From positions 1-7,748 of the forward strand of contig JAJRYL010000285.1 of the NCBI GenBank assembly GCA_024275855.1: a stretch of DNA of 7,748 bases, given 5' to 3'. Under the pieces are notes generated by a model, which ran no database searches, had not been told where the DNA came from, and saw only the letters and a list, made by a program, of their open reading frames with translations. Source of the stretch: Deltaproteobacteria bacterium (lineage in GTDB: Bacteria > Desulfobacterota > GWC2-55-46 > JADFVP01). Positions within the stretch are counted from its first letter, which is position 1. Every line of letters begins with the position of its first letter. Shown piece after piece: positions 1 through 6,398 of this stretch. The translations under genes were made by a program, and so were the position numbers.

Positions 1-129
1 CTGTTGATGGAGCACAACGGCATTGGAGAGGCAGAGGCGTTTGCCCGTATCAGGAAGATAAGCATGGACAAGCGCAAGCGGATGAAAGAGGTCGCAGAGG
101 CGGTTATTATAACGCTCGAAAAGAGTTGA
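1..129 (+). CDS. ANTAR-domain transcription antiterminator, C-terminal fragment (NasT/NasR-like)
   Basis: The window opens inside this gene; only the last 42 residues and the TGA stop are present. They read as the end of an ANTAR domain: a helix containing LMEHNGIGEAEAF, then an RKISMDKRKRMKEVAEAVI segment. This matches the family pattern of a three-helix bundle with an 'LMxxxGxxExxAFxxLRxxAMxxxxxxxxVAxxVI' signature. ANTAR proteins bind paired hexaloop hairpins in nascent leader RNA and prevent transcription termination. In NasT and NasR they control nitrate and nitrite assimilation genes. The N-terminal sensory part (receiver-like in NasT, nitrate-sensing in NasR) lies outside the window, so the signal cannot be inferred. 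Its position beside glnK, amt and a nirB-like gene supports a nitrogen role. Domain identification is firm; the exact subfamily is not. Confidence 0.85.
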   Translation: MLMEHNGIGEAEAFARIRKISMDKRKRMKEVAEAVIITLEKS

Positions 130-151
130 GAGAGTAAATTTCATATAAGAA

Positions 152-232
152 CCGGTCGGTCTAAACGAACTTTTGCCGTCGTAACGGGTATTCCCGGTTA
201 AGAAAATAATCTCGTCTCCGACCGGGTTTTTT
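152..232 (+). terminator. Intrinsic terminator after the ANTAR gene, with a possible alternative fold
   Basis: An 8-bp perfect GC-rich stem pairs CCGGTCGG (152-159) with CCGACCGG (218-225) and is followed by GTTTTTT (226-232). The 58-nt loop is unusually large and contains a nested hairpin, CGGG (185-188) with CCCG (193-196). A competing pairing exists: AACCGG (150-155) with CCGGTT (194-199). It would use up the 5' arm of the terminator stem. The element could therefore be a plain terminator for the ANTAR gene or an attenuator upstream of the amidotransferase gene. Confidence 0.65.
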
Positions 233-304
233 GTTTATTACCGCTGCCTAATCTGTTAAGTTGCTAAGCTATTGGCACTTAAAATACAGGGGGCAGAGTA
301 CGGT

Positions 305-1006
305 ATGAAGAAGGTTCTTGTAATAAAGCAGGTGCTGCATGAAGGGCCCGGAATTATAGGTATGGAGCTTTTAAGGCTCGGTATCGATATGGTTACGGTA
401 GAGGTTTACAATGGCGAGGTTATTCCGGAAACGCTCGACGGTTACGCGGCTCTCATCGTGCTCGGCGGGCCGATGGGGGTGTACGAAGAAGAGGTTTTTC
501 CTTTTATAACCGAAGAGTTAAGGCTAATTCGCCATGCTTTAAAAGAGTCCGTTCCCGTCTTGGGGGTCTGTCTCGGTTCGCAGCTTCTCGCGCGCGCCGC
601 CGGAGCAAAGGTTTACCGGGGCACGGTTACAGAGATCGGCTTTTACAGTGTAGCCGTAACGGAGGACGGGCGTATAGACCCGCTGACGAGAGGGCTTACC
701 GGAGACTTAAGCGTCTTTCAGTGGCATGGCGATACCTTTGACCTGCCCGAAGCAGCGGCTCTGCTTGCGAGTTCAAAAACGTATCCGCAACAGATGTTCA
801 GGGTAGGCAGGGCGGGGTACGGCATTCAGTTCCACTTAGAGGTAACTGTAGAGATGGTTATAGACTGGGTAGAGAGAGGGCGCGAAGAGATAGGGGCCGC
901 CGGACTCGACGCTGAGGCCATACTGTCGGTAGCGGCCGGAAGGTTGCCGGGAATTCATAAAAACGGCGTCGTTGTCATCAGGCGTTTCCTGGGGCTTTTG
1001 AGCTGA
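305..1006 (+). CDS. Stand-alone class I glutamine amidotransferase-like protein
   Basis: The 233-residue product has the flavodoxin-like GATase fold pattern and the full class I catalytic triad. Cys89 sits in the nucleophile elbow GVCLGSQLLA, and His177 and Glu179 sit in the GIQFHLEV motif; VLGGPMGVYE (52-61) forms the usual oxyanion-side loop. Class I GATases release ammonia from glutamine for a partner synthase. This one resembles the GMP-synthase-glutaminase-like group of small single-domain proteins, but no synthetase domain or obvious partner is present, so its acceptor is unknown. The ATG at 305 was chosen because it begins MKKVLVIKQ, a typical first beta strand, with a G-rich stretch (289-293) upstream. 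An in-frame TTG at 272 would add 11 residues without evident homology. Sitting between a nitrogen antiterminator and a porin, it may belong to glutamine or nitrogen economy (inference). I see no clear terminator after it. Confidence 0.88.
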   Translation: MKKVLVIKQVLHEGPGIIGMELLRLGIDMVTVEVYNGEVIPETLDGYAALIVLGGPMGVYEEEVFPFITEELRLIRHALKESVPVLGVCLGSQLLARAAGAKVYRGTVTEIGFYSVAVTEDGRIDPLTRGLTGDLSVFQWHGDTFDLPEAAALLASSKTYPQQMFRVGRAGYGIQFHLEVTVEMVIDWVERGREEIGAAGLDAEAILSVAAGRLPGIHKNGVVVIRRFLGLLS

Positions 1007-1093
1007 ATATATTTTAATAAGTCTCTTCGGGGTTTGTTCTCTACTGCCTGTTCACGCGCTTTACATTATATAGCGGCCATTGAAGGTTTGCTC

Positions 1094-1099
1094 TATAAT
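1094..1099 (+). promoter_or_regulatory. Possible -10 element upstream of the porin gene
   Basis: A consensus TATAAT hexamer lies about 60 nt upstream of the porin start. No convincing -35 hexamer is found at 16-18 nt spacing, and there is no proper extended -10. The call rests on the -10 match and on its place in the 150-nt gap after the amidotransferase gene. The rest of that gap (1007-1156) holds nothing else I can support apart from the porin ribosome-binding site. Confidence 0.35.
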
Positions 1100-1156
1100 T
1101 TTTTGTTGTAGTCGGGTTGTTGTTGTGGCTGCTTTACTCACTTAAAGGAGGAAAAC

Positions 1157-2203
1157 TTGAAGAGACTATTTTGTAAAAATGTACTTGGCGGTTTAGCGTT
1201 ACTTGTTATGGGTACGTTCGTTGCGGTGCCTGTTGTAACGGCGTCGGATGTCGCGGGGGCTAAGATCAGCGGTTTTGTGGACGCAAGCTTCTCTAAAGCC
1301 GACAATTCCAACAGCACCTTCAGTCTCGATGAAGTAGAGATAGATATTGAAAAAGAGCTGAGCGCTACGGTCTCTCTTAGAGCCGATATCAACTACAGGG
1401 CGGTAGACGCCGATACGGCTGGAAACGACCTCTCTTTCGAGGAGCTTATTGAGCAGGGTTATATTACCGTAAAGCTCGACAAAATAGGTACCGGAGTCGA
1501 TTTAACTTTTGGTAAGTTCAACGCCCCTATAGGTTTTGAGCTGCTCGACCCCGTTGATATGTACCAGTACTCCCACGCTCTCGTCTTCGACAACGGAGTG
1601 CCGACCAACTTAACCGGCGTAATGGGCGCTTACACCGTTAACGCGATGTTCGACGTAGCGGCGTATGTGGTAAACGGATGGGACAATAACGCCGACGGTA
1701 ACCAGAACAAGACAGTAGGCGGCAGGCTGGGCATCAACCCTATGCCTGGGGTCAACGTCGGTCTTTCGGTAATTACAGGTATTGAGAGTACCGCTTCGAC
1801 AAATAAAAGAACGGTCTTCGATATAGACGCTACCATTACTATGATCGATAATCTGACTGTCGGTTTCGAGTACAATTCCGGCACAGAGGATAATGCGAGC
1901 CTCGTAACTACCGGCACCGACGCTGATTGGACGGCCTTTCTCCTTATGGGCCATTACGACCTTGACGAAACGTACGGAGTAACCTTAAGGTACGATACCT
2001 TTAACGATAAAGACGGTTTCAGGCTCGGAAACTCGCTTGACGAAACACAAAGGGCGTTTACCGTGGCGGGCACAATGGTTCTTGGCGATGGCGCGGGCCT
2101 TCTGGCCGAATGGCGCAGGCTCGACTCTGACCAGAACGTCTTTAACGGCAGTACAGAGGACTCTTCGGATTCCTTTGCCGTAGAGTTTACATACTCCTTT
2201 TAA
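1157..2203 (+). CDS. Outer-membrane beta-barrel porin, OmpL-like (beta-barrel porin-2 type)
   Basis: The 348-residue protein starts with a Sec signal peptide: basic MKRLFCK, a hydrophobic core over residues 9-27, and a VTA|S cleavage site near residue 29. The mature part is built of alternating beta strands and ends in FTYSF, the C-terminal aromatic signature recognised by the BAM machinery. Landmarks of the bbp2/OmpL-like family are a first strand KISGFVDASF (36-45), FSLDEVEIDIEK (55-66), LRADINY (74-80), the FGKFNAPIGFELLDP block (118-132) and NGWDNNADG (173-181). The start is TTG: AAAGGAGG at 1144-1151 lies 5 nt upstream, and the next in-frame ATG would remove most of the signal peptide. 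The substrate is unknown. Its place in a nitrogen cluster suggests passage of nitrate, nitrite or another small nitrogen compound (inference). It is followed at once by a strong terminator, so it ends its own transcription unit. Confidence 0.88.
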   Translation: MKRLFCKNVLGGLALLVMGTFVAVPVVTASDVAGAKISGFVDASFSKADNSNSTFSLDEVEIDIEKELSATVSLRADINYRAVDADTAGNDLSFEELIEQGYITVKLDKIGTGVDLTFGKFNAPIGFELLDPVDMYQYSHALVFDNGVPTNLTGVMGAYTVNAMFDVAAYVVNGWDNNADGNQNKTVGGRLGINPMPGVNVGLSVITGIESTASTNKRTVFDIDATITMIDNLTVGFEYNSGTEDNASLVTTGTDADWTAFLLMGHYDLDETYGVTLRYDTFNDKDGFRLGNSLDETQRAFTVAGTMVLGDGAGLLAEWRRLDSDQNVFNGSTEDSSDSFAVEFTYSF

Positions 2204-2273
2204 CAGGGGTATTGTTGGCGCAAAAAGCTGTAGAAGCGGGTCGGCTGTTACTTAAAAACCCGCGAGAATCTGT

Positions 2274-2319
2274 AAAGAGCCGTTTGCCGGCAGTTGTGCC
2301 GGCAAACGGCTCTTTTTTT
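2274..2319 (+). terminator. Strong intrinsic terminator after the porin gene
   Basis: A perfect 19-bp inverted repeat (2274-2292 with 2297-2315) closes on a GTTG loop, and its T-rich 3' arm runs into seven consecutive T (2313-2319). The sequence is symmetrical enough to give a weaker hairpin on the opposite strand, but there is no converging gene. It separates the porin gene from the glnK operon. Confidence 0.95.
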
Positions 2320-2390
2320 ATTTCAGCCGGTAAAAGAGCGGACTTACCGGGCGGGCTTCTCTTTGCCGGTGAATAACCTCTGTATTGAAC
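2310..2390 (+). repeat. Divergent repeat, copy 1 (post-terminator element)
   Basis: This segment is alignable with 6237-6301. The shared blocks, in order, are CTC-T7-A-TTT; CCG-n-TAAAAGA-n-CGGACTT (17 of 19 positions identical); CCGGTG; AAC; CTGT; TTGAA. Copy 1 carries about 16 extra bases between the second and third blocks. The two variable positions in the core change together, from g/g here to c/c in copy 2. Within copy 1, CCGGTAA (2327-2333) and TTACCGG (2344-2350) form a perfect 7-bp inverted repeat with a 10-nt spacer. Function is unknown; an operator, a leader element or a remnant of a duplicated intergenic region are all possible. Confidence 0.55.
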
Positions 2391-2401
2391 GTTACGGTTA
2401 T

Positions 2402-2458
2402 AGAGCTTAACCGCTGTGAATCTTTAAGATTTAAAGCGGCAGGTACTTGCTCTTTTTT
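2402..2458 (+). terminator. Second terminator-like nested hairpin
   Basis: Three nested stems are visible: AGAGC (2402-2406) with GCTCT (2449-2453), CCGCT (2411-2415) with AGCGG (2435-2439), and AATCT (2419-2423) with AGATT (2427-2431) around a TTA loop. The outer stem leads directly into six T (2453-2458). No gene lies between this element and the porin terminator 80 nt upstream. It is therefore either a backup terminator or the 3' end of an unannotated small RNA; I find no good promoter for the latter. The internal loops weaken the call. Confidence 0.45.
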
Positions 2459-2518
2459 CGTCCATCTTCTGCACGGTATTACTCATAGCGGCAGGCAGGA
2501 TGCTTGTTTTTTAGGCAC
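2435..2518 (+). repeat. Degenerate tandem repeat upstream of the glnK promoters
   Basis: AGCGGCAGG occurs at 2435-2443 and again at 2487-2495, 52 bp apart. In each copy it is followed, in the same order, by a TTGCT or TGCTT motif, a run of six T (2453-2458; 2507-2512) and GCAC (2471-2474; 2515-2518). The spacing between blocks differs, so this is a degraded duplication or a pair of composite sites. Its position just upstream of the sigma70 promoter and about 110-190 bp upstream of the sigma54 promoter would suit activator binding. No canonical NtrC palindrome is visible. Confidence 0.4.
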
Positions 2519-2527
2519 TTATTTTTT

Positions 2528-2555
2528 TTGACAGGCAGTTTTTCGGGTCTATAAA
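2528..2555 (+). promoter_or_regulatory. Strong sigma70-type promoter upstream of glnK
   Basis: A perfect -35 TTGACA (2528-2533) and a TATAAA -10 (2550-2555) are separated by 16 nt, predicting a start near 2562. T-rich DNA precedes the -35. The transcript would run about 440 nt before glnK and would pass through the sigma54 promoter 70 nt downstream. Tandem sigma70/sigma54 promoters occur at other nitrogen-regulated genes such as enteric glnA. Confidence 0.75.
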
Positions 2556-2624
2556 TACGCTAAAGAAGAAAAAAAGTAGTGGAATCGGGTGGTTTCGATA
2601 AGACAGGCAGGTGTTGAGAGTATA

Positions 2625-2640
2625 TGGCATTGAAGTTGCA
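2625..2640 (+). promoter_or_regulatory. Sigma54 (RpoN) promoter for the glnK-amt-amt operon
   Basis: TGGCATTGAAGTTGCA matches the -24/-12 consensus TGGCACG-N4-TTGCW. The invariant GG (2626-2627) and GC (2638-2639) lie exactly 12 positions apart. The predicted start is near 2651. RpoN with an NtrC-type activator is the standard control of glnK-amtB operons under nitrogen limitation, which supports the call. The activator gene is not in the window. Confidence 0.85.
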
Positions 2641-2650
2641 ATATAAAACA

Positions 2651-3342
<692 letters not shown>

Positions 3343-3356
3343 TACGGTATAGAGTT

Positions 3357-3370
3357 CGGCCTGAAGGCCG
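3357..3370 (+). other. Small GC-rich hairpin between glnK and amt
   Basis: CGGCC (3357-3361) pairs with GGCCG (3366-3370) across a TGAA tetraloop. It is followed by an A/T mix rather than a T run, so it should not terminate transcription. It could mark a processing or stability boundary that lowers amt expression relative to glnK. Confidence 0.4.
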
Positions 3371-3411
3371 GTAATTATAATAATATGACGGTTCGTACGG
3401 AGGATTACTTG

Positions 3412-4725
3412 ATGAAAAGGAAGGGTTTTTTAACAAAATTGATAGTTGTTTTAGGACTCCTTCTCCTTGTCTCAACGACGAGCATGGCAGAGGACGCTGC
3501 ACCGACAATAGCCGATGTGCAGAGGAATATGGATTTTTTATGGACCCTTGTTGCCGCTGTCCTGGTCTTTTTAATGCAGGCCGGCTTCGCGATGGTGGAG
3601 GCCGGTTTTACAAGAGCCAAAAACGCTATAAACATTATGATGAAGAACATAATGGACTTCTCTATCGGTTCCATAGCTTTCTGGGCCGTAGGTTTCGGAA
3701 TTATGTTCGGAACCTCGAACGGATGGATAGGAACGAGCGGCTTCTTCTTCAGCGATTACGCTCAGGATAAAGATCCGTGGCTCTTCGCCTTCTGGATGTT
3801 CCAGGTCGTTTTTGCCGCAACCGCCGCTACTATCGTCTCCGGGGCAATGGCCGAGAGGACAAAGTACGTCGGTTACCTCTGTTACAGCGTCGTAATATGC
3901 GCCATTATATATCCGGTCTTCGGAAGCTGGGCCTGGGGCAGTCTTTACAAAGGCTCCGGATGGTTAGAGGCATTAGGTTTTATCGATTTCGCAGGCTCAA
4001 CGGTTGTTCACTCCGTAGGCGGCTGGGCGGCCTTGGCCGGGGCGATAGTAATCGGCCCCCGCATAGGCAAGTACGGTAAAGACGGCAAGCCGCGCGGTAT
4101 TCTCGGCCATAACCTGCCGCTGGCCGCGCTTGGCGTATTCCTGCTCTGGTTCGGCTGGTTCGGCTTTAACTCAGGGTCTACAACGGCTGCTACTACCGAT
4201 ATAGCAAGAATAGCGGTAAACACAAACCTTTCGGCTGCCGCCGGAGCTATAATGGCTATGTTGACGTCGTGGATGGTCTTCAAAAAGGCCGATATAGGCA
4301 TGACGCTCAACGGCGCGTTGGCAGGACTTGTGGGAATAACCGCGGGCTGTTTCAACGTAAGCCCGTTAAGCTCCGTTATTATCGGCGCAATCGCCGGTGT
4401 TCTGGTTGTCTACTCCGTTCTGTTCTTCGACAAGATAAAGGTTGACGACCCTGTCGGCGCTGTTTCGGTTCACGGTGTATGCGGCGCGTGGGGTACGCTG
4501 GCCGCGGCTATCTTTAACGAAACCGGTTTTACGGCCCATCAGTTCGGTGTTCAGGTACTTGGGGTCGTGGTCTGTTTTGTCTGGACATTTGTAGCGTCCT
4601 ATATCCTCTTTACGATAATAAAGAAGACGGTAGGACTAAGGGTTACCGAAACAGAGGAGCGTGAGGGACTCGATTTAGGAGAGCACGGCGGCAACGCATA
4701 TCCCGACTTTCAGATTCATCCGTAA
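3412..4725 (+). CDS. Ammonium transporter, Amt family (MQAGF subgroup)
   Basis: The 437-residue inner-membrane channel has a cleavable signal peptide (residues 1-26, ending SMA|ED), as in E. coli AmtB, followed by about eleven hydrophobic helices. Family residues are present: Phe gate Phe134 and Phe252, Trp175, structural Asp192 (IDFAGSTVVH), and the pore twin histidines His200 and His354 (SVHGVCG). The GLDLGEHG motif (419-426) in the cytoplasmic tail is the region needed for GlnK regulation. Its first helix (MQAGFAMVEAGFTRAKNA) differs from the MTPGLALFYAGM type of its neighbour and resembles the subgroup found in many bacteria with several Amt proteins. The ATG at 3412 has GGAGG (3399-3403) at good spacing and begins the signal peptide; an in-frame ATG at 3385 would add nine residues. 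It lies 69 nt after glnK. Confidence 0.95.
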   Translation: MKRKGFLTKLIVVLGLLLLVSTTSMAEDAAPTIADVQRNMDFLWTLVAAVLVFLMQAGFAMVEAGFTRAKNAINIMMKNIMDFSIGSIAFWAVGFGIMFGTSNGWIGTSGFFFSDYAQDKDPWLFAFWMFQVVFAATAATIVSGAMAERTKYVGYLCYSVVICAIIYPVFGSWAWGSLYKGSGWLEALGFIDFAGSTVVHSVGGWAALAGAIVIGPRIGKYGKDGKPRGILGHNLPLAALGVFLLWFGWFGFNSGSTTAATTDIARIAVNTNLSAAAGAIMAMLTSWMVFKKADIGMTLNGALAGLVGITAGCFNVSPLSSVIIGAIAGVLVVYSVLFFDKIKVDDPVGAVSVHGVCGAWGTLAAAIFNETGFTAHQFGVQVLGVVVCFVWTFVASYILFTIIKKTVGLRVTETEEREGLDLGEHGGNAYPDFQIHP

Positions 4726-4815
4726 GTTTTATGGTGTGAAGAGGGTAAGAGTAAGTTGCTTAATTAAAATATGTGTAAAAACTTTCAGTGAAGAAACTTT
4801 TAACGGAGGACAACG

Positions 4816-6093
4816 ATGTCTAAGAAGATTTTGTTATTAACGGCGCTCTATCTTCTCATGCCCATAGTCGCGCATGCGGAAGAGGCGCCTGCGGTTATAA
4901 ACTCAGGGGATACGGCCTGGATACTTATCTCCACCGCCCTTGTAATGCTGATGACTCCGGGGCTCGCGCTCTTTTACGCGGGTATGGTAAGGGGCAAAAA
5001 TGTGCTCGGTACGTTGATGCAGAGCTTTATTATGCTTCTTCTTATCTCCGTGCAGTGGGTCTTGTGGGGTTACTCGTTCGCTTTTGCGCCGGACATGCTC
5101 GGCGGAATAGCCGGCGGTTTCGCTTTCCTCGGCCTGCAGGGCGTGGGCATAGAGGCCAACGGCACCATACCGCACCTGCTCTTTATGCTCTTTCAGGGAA
5201 CCTTCGCTATAATCACGGTAGCCCTTATTACCGGAGCGTTTGCCGAGCGGATGAAGTTTTCGGCACTCCTGATCTTCGCTATTTTATGGACTACGATTGT
5301 CTACGACCCGCTCTGCCACTGGGTCTGGGGCGGGGGCTGGTTAGGCACTATGGGCGCGCTCGACTTTGCCGGCGGCACGGTTGTTCATATAAGTTCCGGT
5401 ATTTCGGCACTCGTGGTCTGTATTGTAATAGGCAAGCGCAAGGGGTACCCGAAGGAGCACACTCCTCCGCATAACCTGCCGATGACGTTGCTCGGTACCG
5501 CGCTTTTATGGTTCGGCTGGTTCGGCTTTAACGGCGGCAGCGCGCTTGCGGCTGACGGTATCGCGGTTGTGGCTATGGTGGCTACAAATACCGCGGCGGC
5601 GGCTGCCGGACTTACGTGGATGTTTATAGAGTGGGCGCACAGGGGCAAACCGACCGTGCTCGGCGCGGCCTCCGGCGCGGTAGCCGGTCTTGTAGGCATA
5701 ACTCCGGGAGCCGGTTTCGTAGGGCCGGTCTCGGCGATTATAATCGGGTTCGGGGCCGGCGCGCTCTGCTACCTTTCCGTAAGTTACTTAAAGCCGAAGT
5801 TAGGTTACGACGATACGCTCGACGTCTTCGGTATTCATGGCATAGGCGGTATATGGGGCGCTCTCTCTACAGGGCTTTTCGCTTCTATCGGGGCAAAAGG
5901 GGCCTTTTTCGGCAACCCCGGGCAGATGATACCGCAGATTACCGGAGTAGTTGCAACAATAGTGCTTGCCGTGGTAGCTACCTATATTATACTCAAGGTG
6001 GTTAATGGTCTTGTCGGACTCAGAGTGAGTGAAGAGCACGAGGTTATGGGGCTCGATATCTCCGAACATGGCGAGGCCGGTTATACCGCTTAA
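4816..6093 (+). CDS. amtB: Ammonium transporter, classical AmtB type
   Basis: A 425-residue protein with the layout of E. coli AmtB: signal peptide (1-21, ending AHA|EE), then eleven membrane helices. Diagnostic residues are all present: Phe126 and Phe130 near the external gate, Trp171 in CHWVWGGG, Asp183 (ALDFAGGTVVH), twin histidines His191 and His341 (GIHGIGG), and Phe238 and Ser242 in GWFGFNGGS. The tail MGLDISEHGEAGY (411-423) is the conserved GlnK-responsive motif. ATG at 4816 is preceded by GGAGGA. Only a 90-nt A/T-rich gap with no terminator separates it from the first amt gene, so glnK and both transporters are probably cotranscribed. Eight of nine bases after the stop codon region are T, but no strong hairpin precedes them; the real terminator is about 100 nt further on. 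Confidence 0.97.
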   Translation: MSKKILLLTALYLLMPIVAHAEEAPAVINSGDTAWILISTALVMLMTPGLALFYAGMVRGKNVLGTLMQSFIMLLLISVQWVLWGYSFAFAPDMLGGIAGGFAFLGLQGVGIEANGTIPHLLFMLFQGTFAIITVALITGAFAERMKFSALLIFAILWTTIVYDPLCHWVWGGGWLGTMGALDFAGGTVVHISSGISALVVCIVIGKRKGYPKEHTPPHNLPMTLLGTALLWFGWFGFNGGSALAADGIAVVAMVATNTAAAAAGLTWMFIEWAHRGKPTVLGAASGAVAGLVGITPGAGFVGPVSAIIIGFGAGALCYLSVSYLKPKLGYDDTLDVFGIHGIGGIWGALSTGLFASIGAKGAFFGNPGQMIPQITGVVATIVLAVVATYIILKVVNGLVGLRVSEEHEVMGLDISEHGEAGYTA

Positions 6094-6188
6094 GTTTTTT
6101 TTTAGTAGATGTTCCTTATTAGCGGCATGGCGCAGACCTTTAATGGCTCTTTTACCAGGAGGCTCGTTGACGGACTGAGAGCCTGACA

Positions 6189-6246
6189 AGAGGAACGCCC
6201 CGGCTGACGATTCATCCTCCACAGGCCGGAGCGTTCCTCTTTTTTT
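6189..6246 (+). terminator. Intrinsic terminator of the glnK-amt-amt operon
   Basis: AGAGGAACGC (6189-6198) pairs perfectly with GCGTTCCTCT (6231-6240). After one mismatch the stem continues with CCGGC and GCCGG, and seven T follow (6240-6246). The stretch between amtB and this hairpin (6094-6188) contains no gene I can support. Confidence 0.92.
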
Positions 6247-6301
6247 ATTTTTAACCGCTAAAAGACCGGACTTCTATCCGGTGGCGAACAGGCTGTTTGA
6301 A
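6237..6301 (+). repeat. Divergent repeat, copy 2 (post-terminator element)
   Basis: This is the partner of 2310-2390 and also starts in the T tract of a terminator. It shares CTC-T7-A-TTT (6237-6250), the core CCGCTAAAAGACCGGACTT (6255-6273), CCGGTG (6278-6283), AAC, CTGT and TTGAA. Here ACCGGA (6265-6270) pairs with TCCGGT (6277-6282) around a CTTCTA loop, a fold that differs from the inverted repeat in copy 1. It lies about 100-160 nt upstream of the nirB start, so it could be part of that gene's promoter region. Confidence 0.55.
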
Positions 6302-6325
6302 GTAGTCGGGTCTAAGGGTTTTATA
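6297..6325 (+). promoter_or_regulatory. Possible sigma70-type promoter for nirB
   Basis: TTGAAG (6297-6302) and TTTATA (6320-6325) are 17 nt apart. Both hexamers deviate from consensus, but the position, about 65-75 nt before the nirB ribosome-binding site and after the upstream terminator, is suitable. No GG-N10-GC sigma54 element is present in this interval. Confidence 0.4.
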
Positions 6326-6359
6326 ACCTGAAAGAGATCTCCGACTCCTGTCGGGCAGG
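6305..6359 (+). promoter_or_regulatory. Alternative hairpins in the nirB leader
   Basis: CCGAC (6341-6345) can pair with GTCGG upstream (6305-6309), enclosing a GGTT-TTAT-AACC hairpin, or with GTCGG downstream (6350-6354) around a TCCT loop. A third possibility is CCTG (6347-6350) with CAGG (6356-6359). No T tract follows, so any control would not be classical termination. If transcription starts from the proposed promoter, the upstream arm would be missing from the RNA. Confidence 0.3.
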
Positions 6360-6398
6360 GTTCAGAGCCTTATGGGCGGACGTAAAAGGAAGCGAGTT

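Noticed and set aside
273..288. Sigma54-like promoter before the amidotransferase gene (TGGCACTT-AAAA-TACA)
   Set aside because: The -24 half is excellent, but the essential GC of the -12 element is replaced by AC, and the implied start would remove the ribosome-binding region of the ATG at 305.
1138..1392. Minus-strand open frames inside the porin, amt and nirB genes (for example this one)
   Set aside because: They lie antisense to well-supported genes and have low-complexity translations typical of shadow frames.
2512..2530. TAGGCAC as another -24 element upstream of glnK
   Set aside because: The -12 position falls in a run of T with no GC at the required spacing.
6076..6103. Terminator immediately after amtB (T9 run)
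   Set aside because: Only a 4-bp hairpin (CGGT/ACCG) precedes the T run, and it is separated from it; the strong hairpin at 6189-6240 is a better terminator.
6127..6186. 19-residue open frame after amtB beginning MAQTFNG
   Set aside because: There is no ribosome-binding site, it is very short, and it runs up to the operon terminator.
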